Of a stretch of 6,636 nucleotides of DNA, positions 1 to 6,171 are shown in pieces. The stretch lies in assembly GCA_016179165.1 (NCBI GenBank), contig JACORX010000239.1:1-6636 (forward strand), given 5' to 3'. A model generated the notes under the pieces. The model was not told the DNA's origin. It was given only the letters and a program-made list of their open reading frames with translations, and did no database searches. The position numbers and the translations under genes were made by a program. This stretch comes from Candidatus Rokuibacteriota bacterium (lineage in GTDB: Bacteria > Methylomirabilota > Methylomirabilia > Rokubacteriales > CSP1-6). How positions within the stretch are numbered: position 1 is the stretch's first letter; every line of letters begins with the position of its first letter.

Positions 1-150
1 CAGACCGGCGAGACGGTGGACAGTCTCATCGCGCGATGCTTCCCGGACCTGACGCGCGCCCAGGTCTACGAGTGCCTCGCGTATTACGAGGATCACCGTG
101 GCGAGATCGATGCGCTCGCGGCTCGGCAGATGTCCTCCACTGACCCGTGA
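1..150 (+). CDS. DUF433 family antitoxin-like protein, C-terminal fragment
   Basis: Open from the first base of the window to a TGA at 148-150, so only the last 49 residues are visible and the start lies upstream. The fragment contains the typical end of a DUF433 domain: phenylalanine-proline-aspartate-leucine-threonine (residues 14-18 of the fragment), then a helix with VYECLAYYEDHRGEID (22-37). DUF433 proteins are small helix-turn-helix proteins, usually encoded directly upstream of a DUF5615 PIN-like toxin and taken to be its antitoxin and autorepressor. That partner follows here: the stop codon overlaps the GTG start of the next gene (GTGA, 147-150), which suggests translational coupling. 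Family assignment comes from motif recognition and is strengthened by the neighbour; the antitoxin role is inferred from the family. Confidence 0.82.
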   Translation, partial: QTGETVDSLIARCFPDLTRAQVYECLAYYEDHRGEIDALAARQMSSTDP

Positions 151-466
151 CCTTCCTGTTCGACGACGACGTTCCGGACGACCTCAGTCATCTACTAAAC
201 CACGTCGGGCACCGCGTGACCTTCTTGCGCGATATGCTCCCCGGGATACGCAGGACGCGGCGCTCCTGGAGTACGCCGTGCAGCACGGGCTCGTGCTGGT
301 CACGTGCAACCGCGATGACGTCGTCAAACTGGGGTCGGAGCGACCTCACCACGGCATCGTCATCGTGAGTCCTGGGCGATCACGAGCCCACGTGCGCGCC
401 GCCATGCTGCGGCTCGTCGAGCGCGCGACCGAGACAGGCCTGGCCAACAACATCAACTTCGCATGA
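147..466 (+). pseudogene. DUF5615 family PIN-like toxin, frameshifted
   Basis: Starts with GTG at 147, overlapping the antitoxin stop. The first frame reads MTFLFDDDVPDDLSHLL, then GHRVTFLRDMLP, the usual DUF5615 N-terminus with the acidic cluster of a PIN-like fold. It then loses the family pattern. The pattern resumes in the -1 frame with DAALLEYAVQHG and LVLVTCNRDD (the second acidic site) and runs to the TGA at 464-466. One extra C in the run at 239-242 (CTCCCC to CTCCCCC) restores one frame reading DMLPRDTQDAALL, giving about 106 residues, normal for the family. The gene as written makes only a 73-residue product with an unrelated tail. Causes could be a real inactivating deletion, a homopolymer sequencing or assembly error, or a -1 ribosomal slip at C CCC GGG. 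Family relatives are probable ribonucleases paired with DUF433 antitoxins. Loss of the toxin would leave the antitoxin dispensable. Confidence 0.8.
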
Positions 467-599
467 CTCCCTCGCGGGTGTCGGCCGGCCCACCTCGCAT
501 GTCCGACAGGAGTTTGACGAGCGCAACATTGGCAACCTCCGGCGACGCTCGCCCCCCTCGTGGCTCCCGTCCCCGTGACATAATGAAGAGGCCTTTTTC

Positions 600-627
600 G
601 CACGTCGCGCCGCCGGGGGCGACGTGC
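600..627. repeat. 9-bp inverted repeat upstream of hyuA
   Basis: Perfect arms GCACGTCGC (600-608) and GCGACGTGC (619-627) flank a 10-nt GC-rich loop, about 55 nt before the hyuA start. A T run (594-598) lies before rather than after the hairpin, so it does not look like an intrinsic terminator on the + strand; on the minus strand the hairpin would be followed by A residues. It could be an operator or an mRNA leader hairpin. In DNA this GC-rich, chance occurrence is also possible. Confidence 0.35.
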
Positions 628-653
628 CCGCGGGGCAGACCTTCGCGGCGCTG

Positions 654-669
654 GCAGCGCCGGCGCTGC
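654..669. promoter_or_regulatory. 16-bp perfect palindrome before the hyuA start (possible operator)
   Basis: GCAGCGCCGGCGCTGC is fully self-complementary, and one further G-T wobble pair extends it to 653-670. It ends 12 nt before the GTG start of subunit A, where a dimeric repressor site or a hairpin affecting ribosome access would sit. No regulator gene is visible next to it, and palindromes of this size arise by chance fairly often in GC-rich sequence, so the regulatory role is only a suggestion. Confidence 0.25.
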
Positions 670-681
670 TCGAGCTGACGC

Positions 682-2775
682 GTGGATAGTCGCGGCGGCG
701 TTCGCATCGGGGTCGACATCGGCGGCACGGTTACCGACATCGTGCTGGCGCGGGAGGACGGCAGCCTCCTCGTCAGCAAGGTCTCCTCCACCCCCGACGA
801 CCCCGGCCGCGCCGTCGTCACCGGGCTCGCCGCCCTTCTCGGTTCCGCGGGCGTGGCGCCGCGCGAGGTCGTCGAGATCGTCCACGGGGCCACCGTGGCC
901 TCCAATACCATCCTCCAGAAGAAAGGCGCGCGGACGGGGCTCATCACGACGCGGGGCTTCCGCGACATTCTCGAGATCGGGCGCATCCGCACTCCCGATC
1001 TCTACGACCTCACGTGGGACAAGCCCGTGCCCCTGGTCGAGCGGCGCTATCGCCTCGAGGTAGACGAACGGATCGGCGCCGACGGCGCGATCGTGCGCCG
1101 GCTCGACACCGCGGGTGTCCTCGGCGCCGCCGGGCGCCTGGTCGCCATGGGCGTAGACGCCATTGCGCTCTGCTTCATCAATAGCTACAGGAATCCCGCC
1201 CACGAGCGCCGGGCCGAGGGCCTGCTGCGGGAACGCTACCCCGACCTGCCGCTCTGCTGCTCCTACCGCATCCTGCCCGAAATCAAGGAATACGAGCGCA
1301 CGAGCACGACGGTGGTCAATGCCTATCTCCTGCCCGTCATGCGCCGCTATCTCGGGAACCTGACGGCAGGCTTGACGCGCCTCGGGATCGAGGCGCCGCT
1401 TCTGGTCGTCGCGTCCAATGGCGGCGTCCTCGGCGCGACCGCGGCAGCGGAGAAGCCGGTCTTCGCCGTGGGCTCGGGCCCCGCCGCGGGCGTCTCGGGC
1501 GCGGCCAGGCTCGGCGCCACGGCCGCCACGCCGAATCTCATCGCCTTCGACATGGGCGGCACCACCGCCAAGGCTTCGCTCGTGGAGGGCGGCAAGGTGG
1601 CGCTCACCTCGGAGTTCGAGTTCCGCGACGGCATCAGCACCTCGAGCCGCTTCATCAAGGCCGGCGGCTACATGCTCAAGGTGCCCGCCATCGACATCGC
1701 GGAGGTCGGAGCGGGCGCGGGCTCCATCGCCTGGATCGACGCGGGCGGCCTCCTGCGCGTGGGGCCCGAGTCGGCGGGCGCCGACCCCGGGCCGGCCTGC
1801 TACGGGCACGGCGGAGAGACGCCCACCGTCACCGATGCCAATGTCGTGTTGGGCTACCTCAATCCGGCGCACCTGGCGGGCGGTGAGATCCGGCTCGACG
1901 CCGCGCGCGCCGAGGCCGCGATACGCCGTCACGTGGCCGAGCCGCTCGGCCTCCCCGTCGTCGAGGCCGCCCACGGCATACGCCAGGTCGCCAACGCCAA
2001 CATGGCGCGGGCCATCCGCTCGGTCACCATCGAGCGGGGGCGCGATCCGCGCGATTTCACCCTGGTCGCCTTCGGCGGCAGCGGGCCCGTCCACGCGATG
2101 GACGTCGCGCGGGCGCTCGACATCGGACGCGCGCTCGTGCCGGTCTCTCCCGGCGTCTTCACGGCCGTCGGCATGCTCGCGAGCGACATCGAGCATCACT
2201 TCGTCCGCGCGCATGCCGGAGTGCTCTCGGCGCTCAATTGCGACGCGGCCAATGCGCGGCTCGAGGACATGGCGGCGGAGGCGAGCGTCGCGCTGCTGGC
2301 GGAAGGCTATCCACAGGGTGACGCCGGGCTCGAGTTCCAGGCCGACCTGCGCTATCTGGGCCAGGCCTCCGAGCTCACCATCGCGCTGCCCGGCGGGCGC
2401 TTCGTCGCCCCCGGGCTCGCCGAGCTCCGCGCGGCCTTCAATCGCGAGTACGCGGCGACCTATGGCTACGCCACCGACGAGGACGTGGAGCTCGTCAACG
2501 TGCGGTTAATCGCCACCAGCCGCCGGCCGCGCAAGCTCGACTTCCGGGACATTCGCGTGGCTCCGCGCGACGGCGCCGGCCCGACGCGGCGCCCGGTGTC
2601 CTTCGACAGGCGCGGCGGCTTCGTGGATACGCCGGTGCTCCCGCGCGAGACGGTCGGGGCAGCGCCGCTCCACGGTCCCGCCATCATCGAGTCCTATGAT
2701 TCAACCGTGGTCGTGCCGCCGGGGGCGCAAGTCCAGGCCGACACCGCCGGCAACCTGCTCATCACCGCGCCGTGA
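682..2775 (+). CDS. hyuA: Hydantoinase/oxoprolinase family protein, subunit A (HyuA-like)
   Basis: A 697-residue protein of normal length for the ATP-binding A subunit of the hydantoinase/oxoprolinase family. An N-terminal domain (about 7-190) opens with the phosphate-binding motif DIGGTVTD (12-19) and has HGATVASNTILQKKGA (68-83). The central ASKHA-like domain (about 205-500) carries SNGG (245-248), GSGPAAGVSGA (264-274), the second phosphate loop FDMGGTTAK (289-297), GADPGPACYG (366-375) and FGGSGPVHA (464-472). The C-terminal domain (about 515-697) carries DLRYLGQASELTI (555-567) and GPAIIESYDSTVVVPPG (665-681). Known relatives are N-methylhydantoinase, 5-oxoprolinase, acetone and acetophenone carboxylases and caprolactamase; they use ATP to activate a cyclic amide or ketone. 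No signal peptide, so cytoplasmic. GTG at 682 is the only usable start: an in-frame TGA lies at 676-678 and no other start precedes the DIGGT motif. Shine-Dalgarno is weak. It pairs with subunit B immediately downstream. The substrate cannot be deduced. Confidence 0.95.
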   Translation: MDSRGGVRIGVDIGGTVTDIVLAREDGSLLVSKVSSTPDDPGRAVVTGLAALLGSAGVAPREVVEIVHGATVASNTILQKKGARTGLITTRGFRDILEIGRIRTPDLYDLTWDKPVPLVERRYRLEVDERIGADGAIVRRLDTAGVLGAAGRLVAMGVDAIALCFINSYRNPAHERRAEGLLRERYPDLPLCCSYRILPEIKEYERTSTTVVNAYLLPVMRRYLGNLTAGLTRLGIEAPLLVVASNGGVLGATAAAEKPVFAVGSGPAAGVSGAARLGATAATPNLIAFDMGGTTAKASLVEGGKVALTSEFEFRDGISTSSRFIKAGGYMLKVPAIDIAEVGAGAGSIAWIDAGGLLRVGPESAGADPGPACYGHGGETPTVTDANVVLGYLNPAHLAGGEIRLDAARAEAAIRRHVAEPLGLPVVEAAHGIRQVANANMARAIRSVTIERGRDPRDFTLVAFGGSGPVHAMDVARALDIGRALVPVSPGVFTAVGMLASDIEHHFVRAHAGVLSALNCDAANARLEDMAAEASVALLAEGYPQGDAGLEFQADLRYLGQASELTIALPGGRFVAPGLAELRAAFNREYAATYGYATDEDVELVNVRLIATSRRPRKLDFRDIRVAPRDGAGPTRRPVSFDRRGGFVDTPVLPRETVGAAPLHGPAIIESYDSTVVVPPGAQVQADTAGNLLITAP

Positions 2776-2778
2776 GGG
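2774..2778 (+). promoter_or_regulatory. Ribosome-binding site of hyuB, overlapping the hyuA stop
   Basis: GAGGG begins on the second base of the hyuA TGA (2773-2775) and lies 4 nt before the ATG at 2783. This picks that ATG as the hyuB start over the in-frame ATG at 2696, which lies inside hyuA. It also indicates that translation of the two subunits is coupled. Confidence 0.7.
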
Positions 2779-2782
2779 CCCC

Positions 2783-4492
2783 ATGCAGATAGATCCGATC
2801 ACCTTCGCCGTCATCAAGAGCGCGCTCGACGCCGTCGTGGACGAGATGGCGTATACGGTCATTCGAACGGCGCGCTCCGAGATCATCAAGGACGTGATGG
2901 ACTACTCGGCCGCCATCTGCGACGCCGGCGGGCGCATGCTCGCCCAGGCCAAGACCATCGCCCAGCACCTGGGCGCGGTGCCCGACGCCATGGCCAAGGT
3001 CCTCGAGCTCCACGGCGACGATCTCCATCCGGGCGACGTGCTGGCCGTCAATGACCCCTACGAAGGCGGCATGCACCTGCCCGACGTCTTCCTCTTCATG
3101 CCGATGTTCCACGAGGGCCGCCTCGAGGGCTTCGCCGTCGTGATCGGCCACCAGACCGACATGGGCGGGCGCGTCCCCGGCTCGAACGCCAGCGACTCGA
3201 CCGAGATCTACCAGGAGGGGCTGCGCATCCCCGTCATCAAGCTCTACGAGCGGGGCGCGCCGAACCGCGCGGTGTTCCGGATCATCGAGAAGAACGTCCG
3301 GGTGCCGGAGCGCGTGCTGGGCGACCTGGGGGCGCAGTACGCCGCGTGCAAGGTCGGCGAGCGGGAGTTCGGCAAGATCCTGGCGCGCTACGGCGCCGAC
3401 ACGGCGCGGGCGTACATGGCCGAGCTCATGGACTATGCCGAGCGTGTGACGAGCGCGGAGATCGCGCGCTGGCCCCGGGGGCGCTACACCTTCACCGACT
3501 ATCTCGACAGCGACGGATTCAGCGACGAGCCCGTGCCGCTGACCGTGACGATCACCATCGAGGGCGGCCGGCTCACCTGCGACTGGGCCGGCTCGTCGCC
3601 GCAGGTCAAGGCCGCGCTCAACTCGACCTTGTCGTTCACCAAGTCCTGCACCTACCTCTCGGTGCGCTCGGTCCTGCGCCAGGACGTGCCGAACAATGCG
3701 GGCGTCTTCCGCTGCATCGACGTGATCGCCCCCGAAGGCAGCATTCTGAACCCGCGCCTGCCGGGCGCCTGCGCGGCGCGCGCGCTCACCGGCTACCGCA
3801 TGCTCGACGTCATGCTGGGCGCGCTCGCCCAGGCTCTGCCCGACCGGGTGCCGGCGGCGGGCGAGGGTGGCAACACGGTGTTGTCGATAGGCGGGCTCAA
3901 GGAGGACCGGACGCCCTTCGTGATCGTGGACATGATCACGGGCGCCTGGGGAGCGCGGCCCGACAAGGACGGCATCGAGGCCGTCACCAATCCCTCGCAG
4001 AACATGTCCAATACGCCGGTCGAGGTGCTGGAGGCGCAGCACCCGATCCGGATCGACGAGTACGCGCTGGTGCCGGACTCCTGCGGCGCCGGCCGCTGGC
4101 GCGGGGGCCTGGGTCTGCGCCGGCGCTACACGCTCCTGAATGCGGACGCCACGCTCCAGCTCCGCTCGGATCGGATGCGCTTCCTCCCCTACGGGCTCCA
4201 GGGCGGCAAGCCGGCCAAGCCGACGCGCAACATCTTGAATCCCGAGGCGGAGAACCGTGCGATGCCGGCCAAGTTCGCCGTGACGCTCCGTCGCGGCGAC
4301 GTCATCCTGCACGAGCAGCCCGGCGGCGGCGGCTTCGGCGACCCGCTCACCCGCGACCCCGAGCGAGTGGCCGCGGATGTCGCCAACGACAAGATCACCG
4401 CCGAGTTCGCCCGCCGCGAACACGGCGTCGTCATCGACGCCTCAACCGGCAAAGTGGACATCGAGGCAACCCGCGCCCTCCGCCAAGCCTAA
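2783..4492 (+). CDS. hyuB: Hydantoinase/oxoprolinase family protein, subunit B (HyuB-like)
   Basis: A 569-residue protein matching the Hydantoinase_B family along its whole length. It starts with MQIDPITFAVIKSALDAVVD, a classic subunit B N-terminus. Further landmarks are NDPYEGGMHLPDV (90-102), GHQTDMGGRVPGS (122-134), VPERVLGDLGAQYAA (174-188), EGGN (361-364), the RWRGGLGLRR segment (438-447) and the glycine-rich QPGGGGFGDP near the end (512-521). In structurally studied relatives the His and Asp residues of the first two motifs contribute to a metal site, and subunit B holds the active site that acts on the substrate activated by subunit A; here that is inferred from family. The gene starts 7 nt after hyuA and ends at TAA 4490-4492. 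No frameshift or missing motif is seen, so the A-B enzyme looks intact. Single-chain 5-oxoprolinases of about 1,200-1,300 residues fuse the two parts; here they are split. No transporter or regulator for the pathway is in the window. Confidence 0.95.
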   Translation: MQIDPITFAVIKSALDAVVDEMAYTVIRTARSEIIKDVMDYSAAICDAGGRMLAQAKTIAQHLGAVPDAMAKVLELHGDDLHPGDVLAVNDPYEGGMHLPDVFLFMPMFHEGRLEGFAVVIGHQTDMGGRVPGSNASDSTEIYQEGLRIPVIKLYERGAPNRAVFRIIEKNVRVPERVLGDLGAQYAACKVGEREFGKILARYGADTARAYMAELMDYAERVTSAEIARWPRGRYTFTDYLDSDGFSDEPVPLTVTITIEGGRLTCDWAGSSPQVKAALNSTLSFTKSCTYLSVRSVLRQDVPNNAGVFRCIDVIAPEGSILNPRLPGACAARALTGYRMLDVMLGALAQALPDRVPAAGEGGNTVLSIGGLKEDRTPFVIVDMITGAWGARPDKDGIEAVTNPSQNMSNTPVEVLEAQHPIRIDEYALVPDSCGAGRWRGGLGLRRRYTLLNADATLQLRSDRMRFLPYGLQGGKPAKPTRNILNPEAENRAMPAKFAVTLRRGDVILHEQPGGGGFGDPLTRDPERVAADVANDKITAEFARREHGVVIDASTGKVDIEATRALRQA

Positions 4493-4506
4493 ACTCGACT
4501 CCCCCC

Positions 4507-4521
4507 GAGCGCCTCGCGCTC
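4507..4521. terminator. GC-rich hairpin after hyuB (possible terminator)
   Basis: GAGCGC (4507-4512) and GCGCTC (4516-4521) form a perfect 6-bp stem with a CTC loop, 14 nt after the hyuB stop. An alternative pairing of CGAGCG (4506-4511) with CGCTCG (4526-4531) overlaps it. No T run follows, so it is not a canonical intrinsic terminator; position at the operon end is the main argument. Confidence 0.3.
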
Positions 4522-4533
4522 CGTACGCTCGAG

Positions 4534-4662
4534 TCAGGACATAGCGCTCAACCAGAAGCGAAGCTGGGCGACCCGGATCGAGCCGTCGGCATTAAAGTAT
4601 GAAACGAGGGAGTCGTCGTCAACGGCGACGCGGGGACTGTGAACGTAGCTTGGCTCGGGCAC
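4534..4662 (-). pseudogene. Possible C-terminal remnant of an unknown protein
   Basis: A minus-strand frame of 42 residues begins with GTG (4662-4660) directly after an in-frame TGA and ends at TGA (complement of 4534-4536). Its translation, with SYVHSPRVAVDDDS followed by LVSYFNADGSIRVAQLRFW, looks like real protein: acidic turn, aromatic beta-strand residues and a mostly G/C third position. Low-complexity Arg/Pro/Ala composition, usual in shadow frames of GC-rich DNA, is absent. No Shine-Dalgarno is evident and the frame is closed just upstream, so a truncated relic is more likely than a live small gene. It is convergent with hyuB. I do not recognise the family. Confidence 0.3.
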
Positions 4663-4796
4663 TCACGATGGCTTTCTCCATAGACTGCGGAAAGTAACAT
4701 CGTGCCGAGGGGTTTTCGTTTGCCCTCTTGGGTGGCGTGGGGTAGGTTTGGGCCAGTTCTAGGTACTCGCGGGCACAGTCCAACGGTCAGCATCGT

Positions 4797-4801
4797 GAGG
4801 A
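4797..4801 (+). promoter_or_regulatory. Ribosome-binding site supporting a TTG start
   Basis: GAGGA lies 6 nt before the TTG at 4808, an ideal spacing. No comparable site precedes the next in-frame ATG (4868), so the rare TTG start is preferred for the first cassette gene. Confidence 0.6.
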
Positions 4802-4807
4802 AAAGTC

Positions 4808-5236
4808 TTGGCCGATCAAGATCTGGCATCGCGCGACTCTAAGCTGCCCCGGCCAATCGTCAACGCCATGCTGATATGTGACGAGGCGTCCCTGGACGCG
4901 AAGTCGGGCAAGATCACCTTGAAGGGGATCTTCGAAGTGATCCGGGCGGTAGGGTTCCCGGTCCGCCATGAGGCGCTCGCCGTCTACATCAAGATGACGG
5001 ACGCGGCGGGCACCTATCCGTTCGTCTTTAAGGTGATCAGTCTTGAAGATGGCAGATTAGTCGGCACGGGCCAAGCCAAGTTTCTCGCAAAGGACCGCCT
5101 GTCGCCGGTGGAGCTGATCTTCACAATCGGAGGTCTCGTTTTTCCAAACGCTGGCCTCTACGAGTTCCAGGTCCATGCCGACGGTCTCTACCTTTGCGGC
5201 AAGACATTGAGCGTGCTACACTCCAAGCCTCGCTAG
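4808..5236 (+). CDS. DUF6941 family protein
   Basis: A 142-residue protein starting at TTG, supported by a well-placed GAGGA. The body resembles DUF6941 proteins: a hydrophobic strand ending in Cys-Asp (AMLICDEA, 20-27), then SGKITLKGIFEVI (33-45), Phe-Pro (50-51), YIKMTDAAGTYPFVF (60-74), a variable middle with DGRLVGTG (81-88), and a C-terminal PNAGLYEFQVHADG (113-126) followed by GKTLSVLH (131-138). The alternating hydrophobic pattern suggests a compact beta-sandwich. No signal peptide, membrane segment or catalytic motif is seen, so it should be cytoplasmic. The family has no established function. It is the first of three co-directional genes with 9-nt gaps, so it is probably co-transcribed with the two unknown genes that follow. 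The DUF assignment is from pattern memory, not a search; the alternative is simply a conserved hypothetical protein. Confidence 0.75.
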   Translation: MADQDLASRDSKLPRPIVNAMLICDEASLDAKSGKITLKGIFEVIRAVGFPVRHEALAVYIKMTDAAGTYPFVFKVISLEDGRLVGTGQAKFLAKDRLSPVELIFTIGGLVFPNAGLYEFQVHADGLYLCGKTLSVLHSKPR

Positions 5237-5240
5237 GAGA
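5235..5240 (+). promoter_or_regulatory. Ribosome-binding site of the second cassette gene
   Basis: AGGAGA overlaps the TAG stop of the preceding gene (5234-5236) and lies 5 nt before the ATG at 5246. It fixes that start over an internal ATG at 5321 and points to coupled translation. Confidence 0.75.
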
Positions 5241-5245
5241 ATCAA

Positions 5246-5701
5246 ATGTCAGTCATCGGACAGAGAAGCAACAAGAAAAACACCGTACCGGGCCAGGTGC
5301 TTAATCGTGGGGCCGTCTCCATGCGACGGACTGCCGCGTTTCCTCAACAGTTCGAGCAGGCCCTGAGTCAAATCCGCGCGCTCGAGACGCTTTCGGAGGG
5401 CTGGGACTCCTATGGGGCCGCCGCCATTGCCCCTGAAGCGCGAAGCCGCGCGTGCGTTTTCCTCACCATGCTCGCGACGCACCTCGGGAATCGCGTGACT
5501 CCCCCGGTCATTGGCCCCACACCTGCCGGCGGGGTCATGCTCCGGTGGGATGACGAGAAGCGGGAGGTTGAGGTCACCTTTCTTCGGACCGGCGGTGATT
5601 ATTCGGTCGTGGACCGGGTGTCCCACGACGTCCTCGAGGGAGAAGTTGGCAGTCCTGAAGGCGTCCTCCAGGCTGTGCAGCGCTACGTGCTGACCGCATA
5701 A
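5246..5701 (+). CDS. Conserved hypothetical protein with a GWDSYGA motif
   Basis: A 151-residue protein with a strong ribosome-binding site. The basic N-terminus carries the PGQVL motif (15-19) and a later Arg-Arg (27-28). From about residue 33 it shows a recurring bacterial pattern: an amphipathic helix (FEQALSQIRALETL), SEGWDSYGAAAIAPEA (50-65), a second helix (ARSRACVFLTMLATHL), then PPVIGPTPAGGVMLRWDD (86-103) and strands EVEVTFLR and YSVVD. Proteins with this GWDSYGA plus GPTPxGGVxLxW arrangement are widespread, often in mobile or accessory regions, but have no known function that I can name. No signal peptide or membrane segment. It starts 9 nt after the DUF6941 gene and ends 9 nt before the next gene, so the three are likely one transcript. 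N-terminal similarity to the next protein is the main oddity. Confidence 0.85.
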   Translation: MSVIGQRSNKKNTVPGQVLNRGAVSMRRTAAFPQQFEQALSQIRALETLSEGWDSYGAAAIAPEARSRACVFLTMLATHLGNRVTPPVIGPTPAGGVMLRWDDEKREVEVTFLRTGGDYSVVDRVSHDVLEGEVGSPEGVLQAVQRYVLTA

Positions 5702-5710
5702 TCGGCGTCC

Positions 5711-6109
5711 GTGTCGGACGACGACACACCGCCGGGGGCCGCCAAGTACACGCCAGGCCAGGTACTCACTGCGGGTGTCCTGTACCGTCGCATTTATCCG
5801 CAACGCACTCTCTTCAACCCCGCCACGCGCCGGCCTACGAGTCAGGTCTTCGACAAGGGGGCAGCCCCCCACCTTTCCACGTCTCTTCAGGAATTGACCT
5901 CGCCTGCGAAGGTCCTCGAGGGCCACCCCGGCTTTGGTTTATGCGAGGTGGACGTCACCGCCGTTGTCGCCCAGGGATTGACGGCGACCTACGACCCCAC
6001 CTCTGGCGACCCCGCGCATGTGAGGCTCGATGGGCCACTGGGCAAGGGAGTTCGGCGGGCGCTGGCGGACTCCTCTCGGGTTCTCGAAGACCCTATCCTT
6101 CCAGCGTAG
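5711..6109 (+). CDS. Conserved hypothetical protein, third gene of the cassette
   Basis: A 132-residue protein from GTG at 5711, the only in-frame start that keeps the conserved N-terminus; its Shine-Dalgarno is poor, so translation may depend on the upstream gene 9 nt away. After an acidic opening it reads PGQVLTAGVLYRRIYPQ (15-31), FNPATRRPTSQVF (35-47), HLSTSLQ (54-60), LEGHPGFGLCEVDV (69-82), a hydrophobic run TAVVAQGL (83-90), YDPTSGDPAHV (94-104) and GKGVRRALAD (111-120). This resembles a family of small bacterial proteins with an LYRRIPP-like opening, a SxxSxF segment and a DPxPxxPAHA-like element before a short basic helix. I know of no assigned function. No catalytic motif, export signal or membrane helix is seen. 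It shares the PGQVL motif at identical positions with the preceding protein. The stop is TAG at 6107-6109. Confidence 0.82.
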   Translation: MSDDDTPPGAAKYTPGQVLTAGVLYRRIYPQRTLFNPATRRPTSQVFDKGAAPHLSTSLQELTSPAKVLEGHPGFGLCEVDVTAVVAQGLTATYDPTSGDPAHVRLDGPLGKGVRRALADSSRVLEDPILPA

Positions 6110-6171
6110 GCGCCCGCGATGCGGCCGCCGGAGGGTGCCACTGTTGCCTACGCTCAGCGCCGGAAGCGCCG

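Larger units (their letters stand above)
4493..4807. other. Intergenic region between hyuB and the small-gene cassette
   Basis: About 315 bases with no convincing full-length gene. It holds the hairpin right after hyuB, a minus-strand coding-like fragment (4534-4662) and, from about 4580 to 4720, sequence visibly less GC-rich than the hyu genes. A weak promoter-like pair, TTGCCC (4720-4725) and TAGGTT (4743-4748) with 17 nt between, could serve the cassette that starts at 4808, but both boxes are poor matches to consensus. The shift in composition marks the boundary between the hyu operon and an accessory region. Confidence 0.5.

Noticed and set aside
579..584. CATAAT as a -10 box for hyuA
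   Set aside because: Bases about 17 nt upstream have no resemblance to a -35 element, so it was not listed as a promoter.
463..678. 71-codon open frame on the + strand in the spacer before hyuA
   Set aside because: Arg/Ser/Pro-rich with no motif and no convincing ribosome-binding site; the alternate frame ending at 689 looks more protein-like.
346..2214. 622-codon open frame on the minus strand
   Set aside because: It is antisense to hyuA, rich in Arg/Asp/Ala/Gly with no family motif, while the + strand carries every HyuA motif. Long antisense frames are expected when third positions are strongly G/C.
1418..2509. 363-codon open frame on the + strand inside hyuA
   Set aside because: Off-frame shadow made mainly of Ser, Arg, Ala and Pro, overlapping the conserved HyuA core.
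2762..4423. 553-codon open frame on the minus strand
   Set aside because: Antisense shadow of hyuB; composition is low-complexity and no recognisable domain is present.
3346..4602. 418-codon open frame on the + strand inside and past hyuB
   Set aside because: Off-frame shadow with Arg/Ala/Gly/His-rich composition, no start signal and no motif.
5249..5926. 225-codon open frame on the minus strand across the cassette
   Set aside because: Antisense to two genes that have better coding patterns and a clear ribosome-binding site for the first; no domain recognised.
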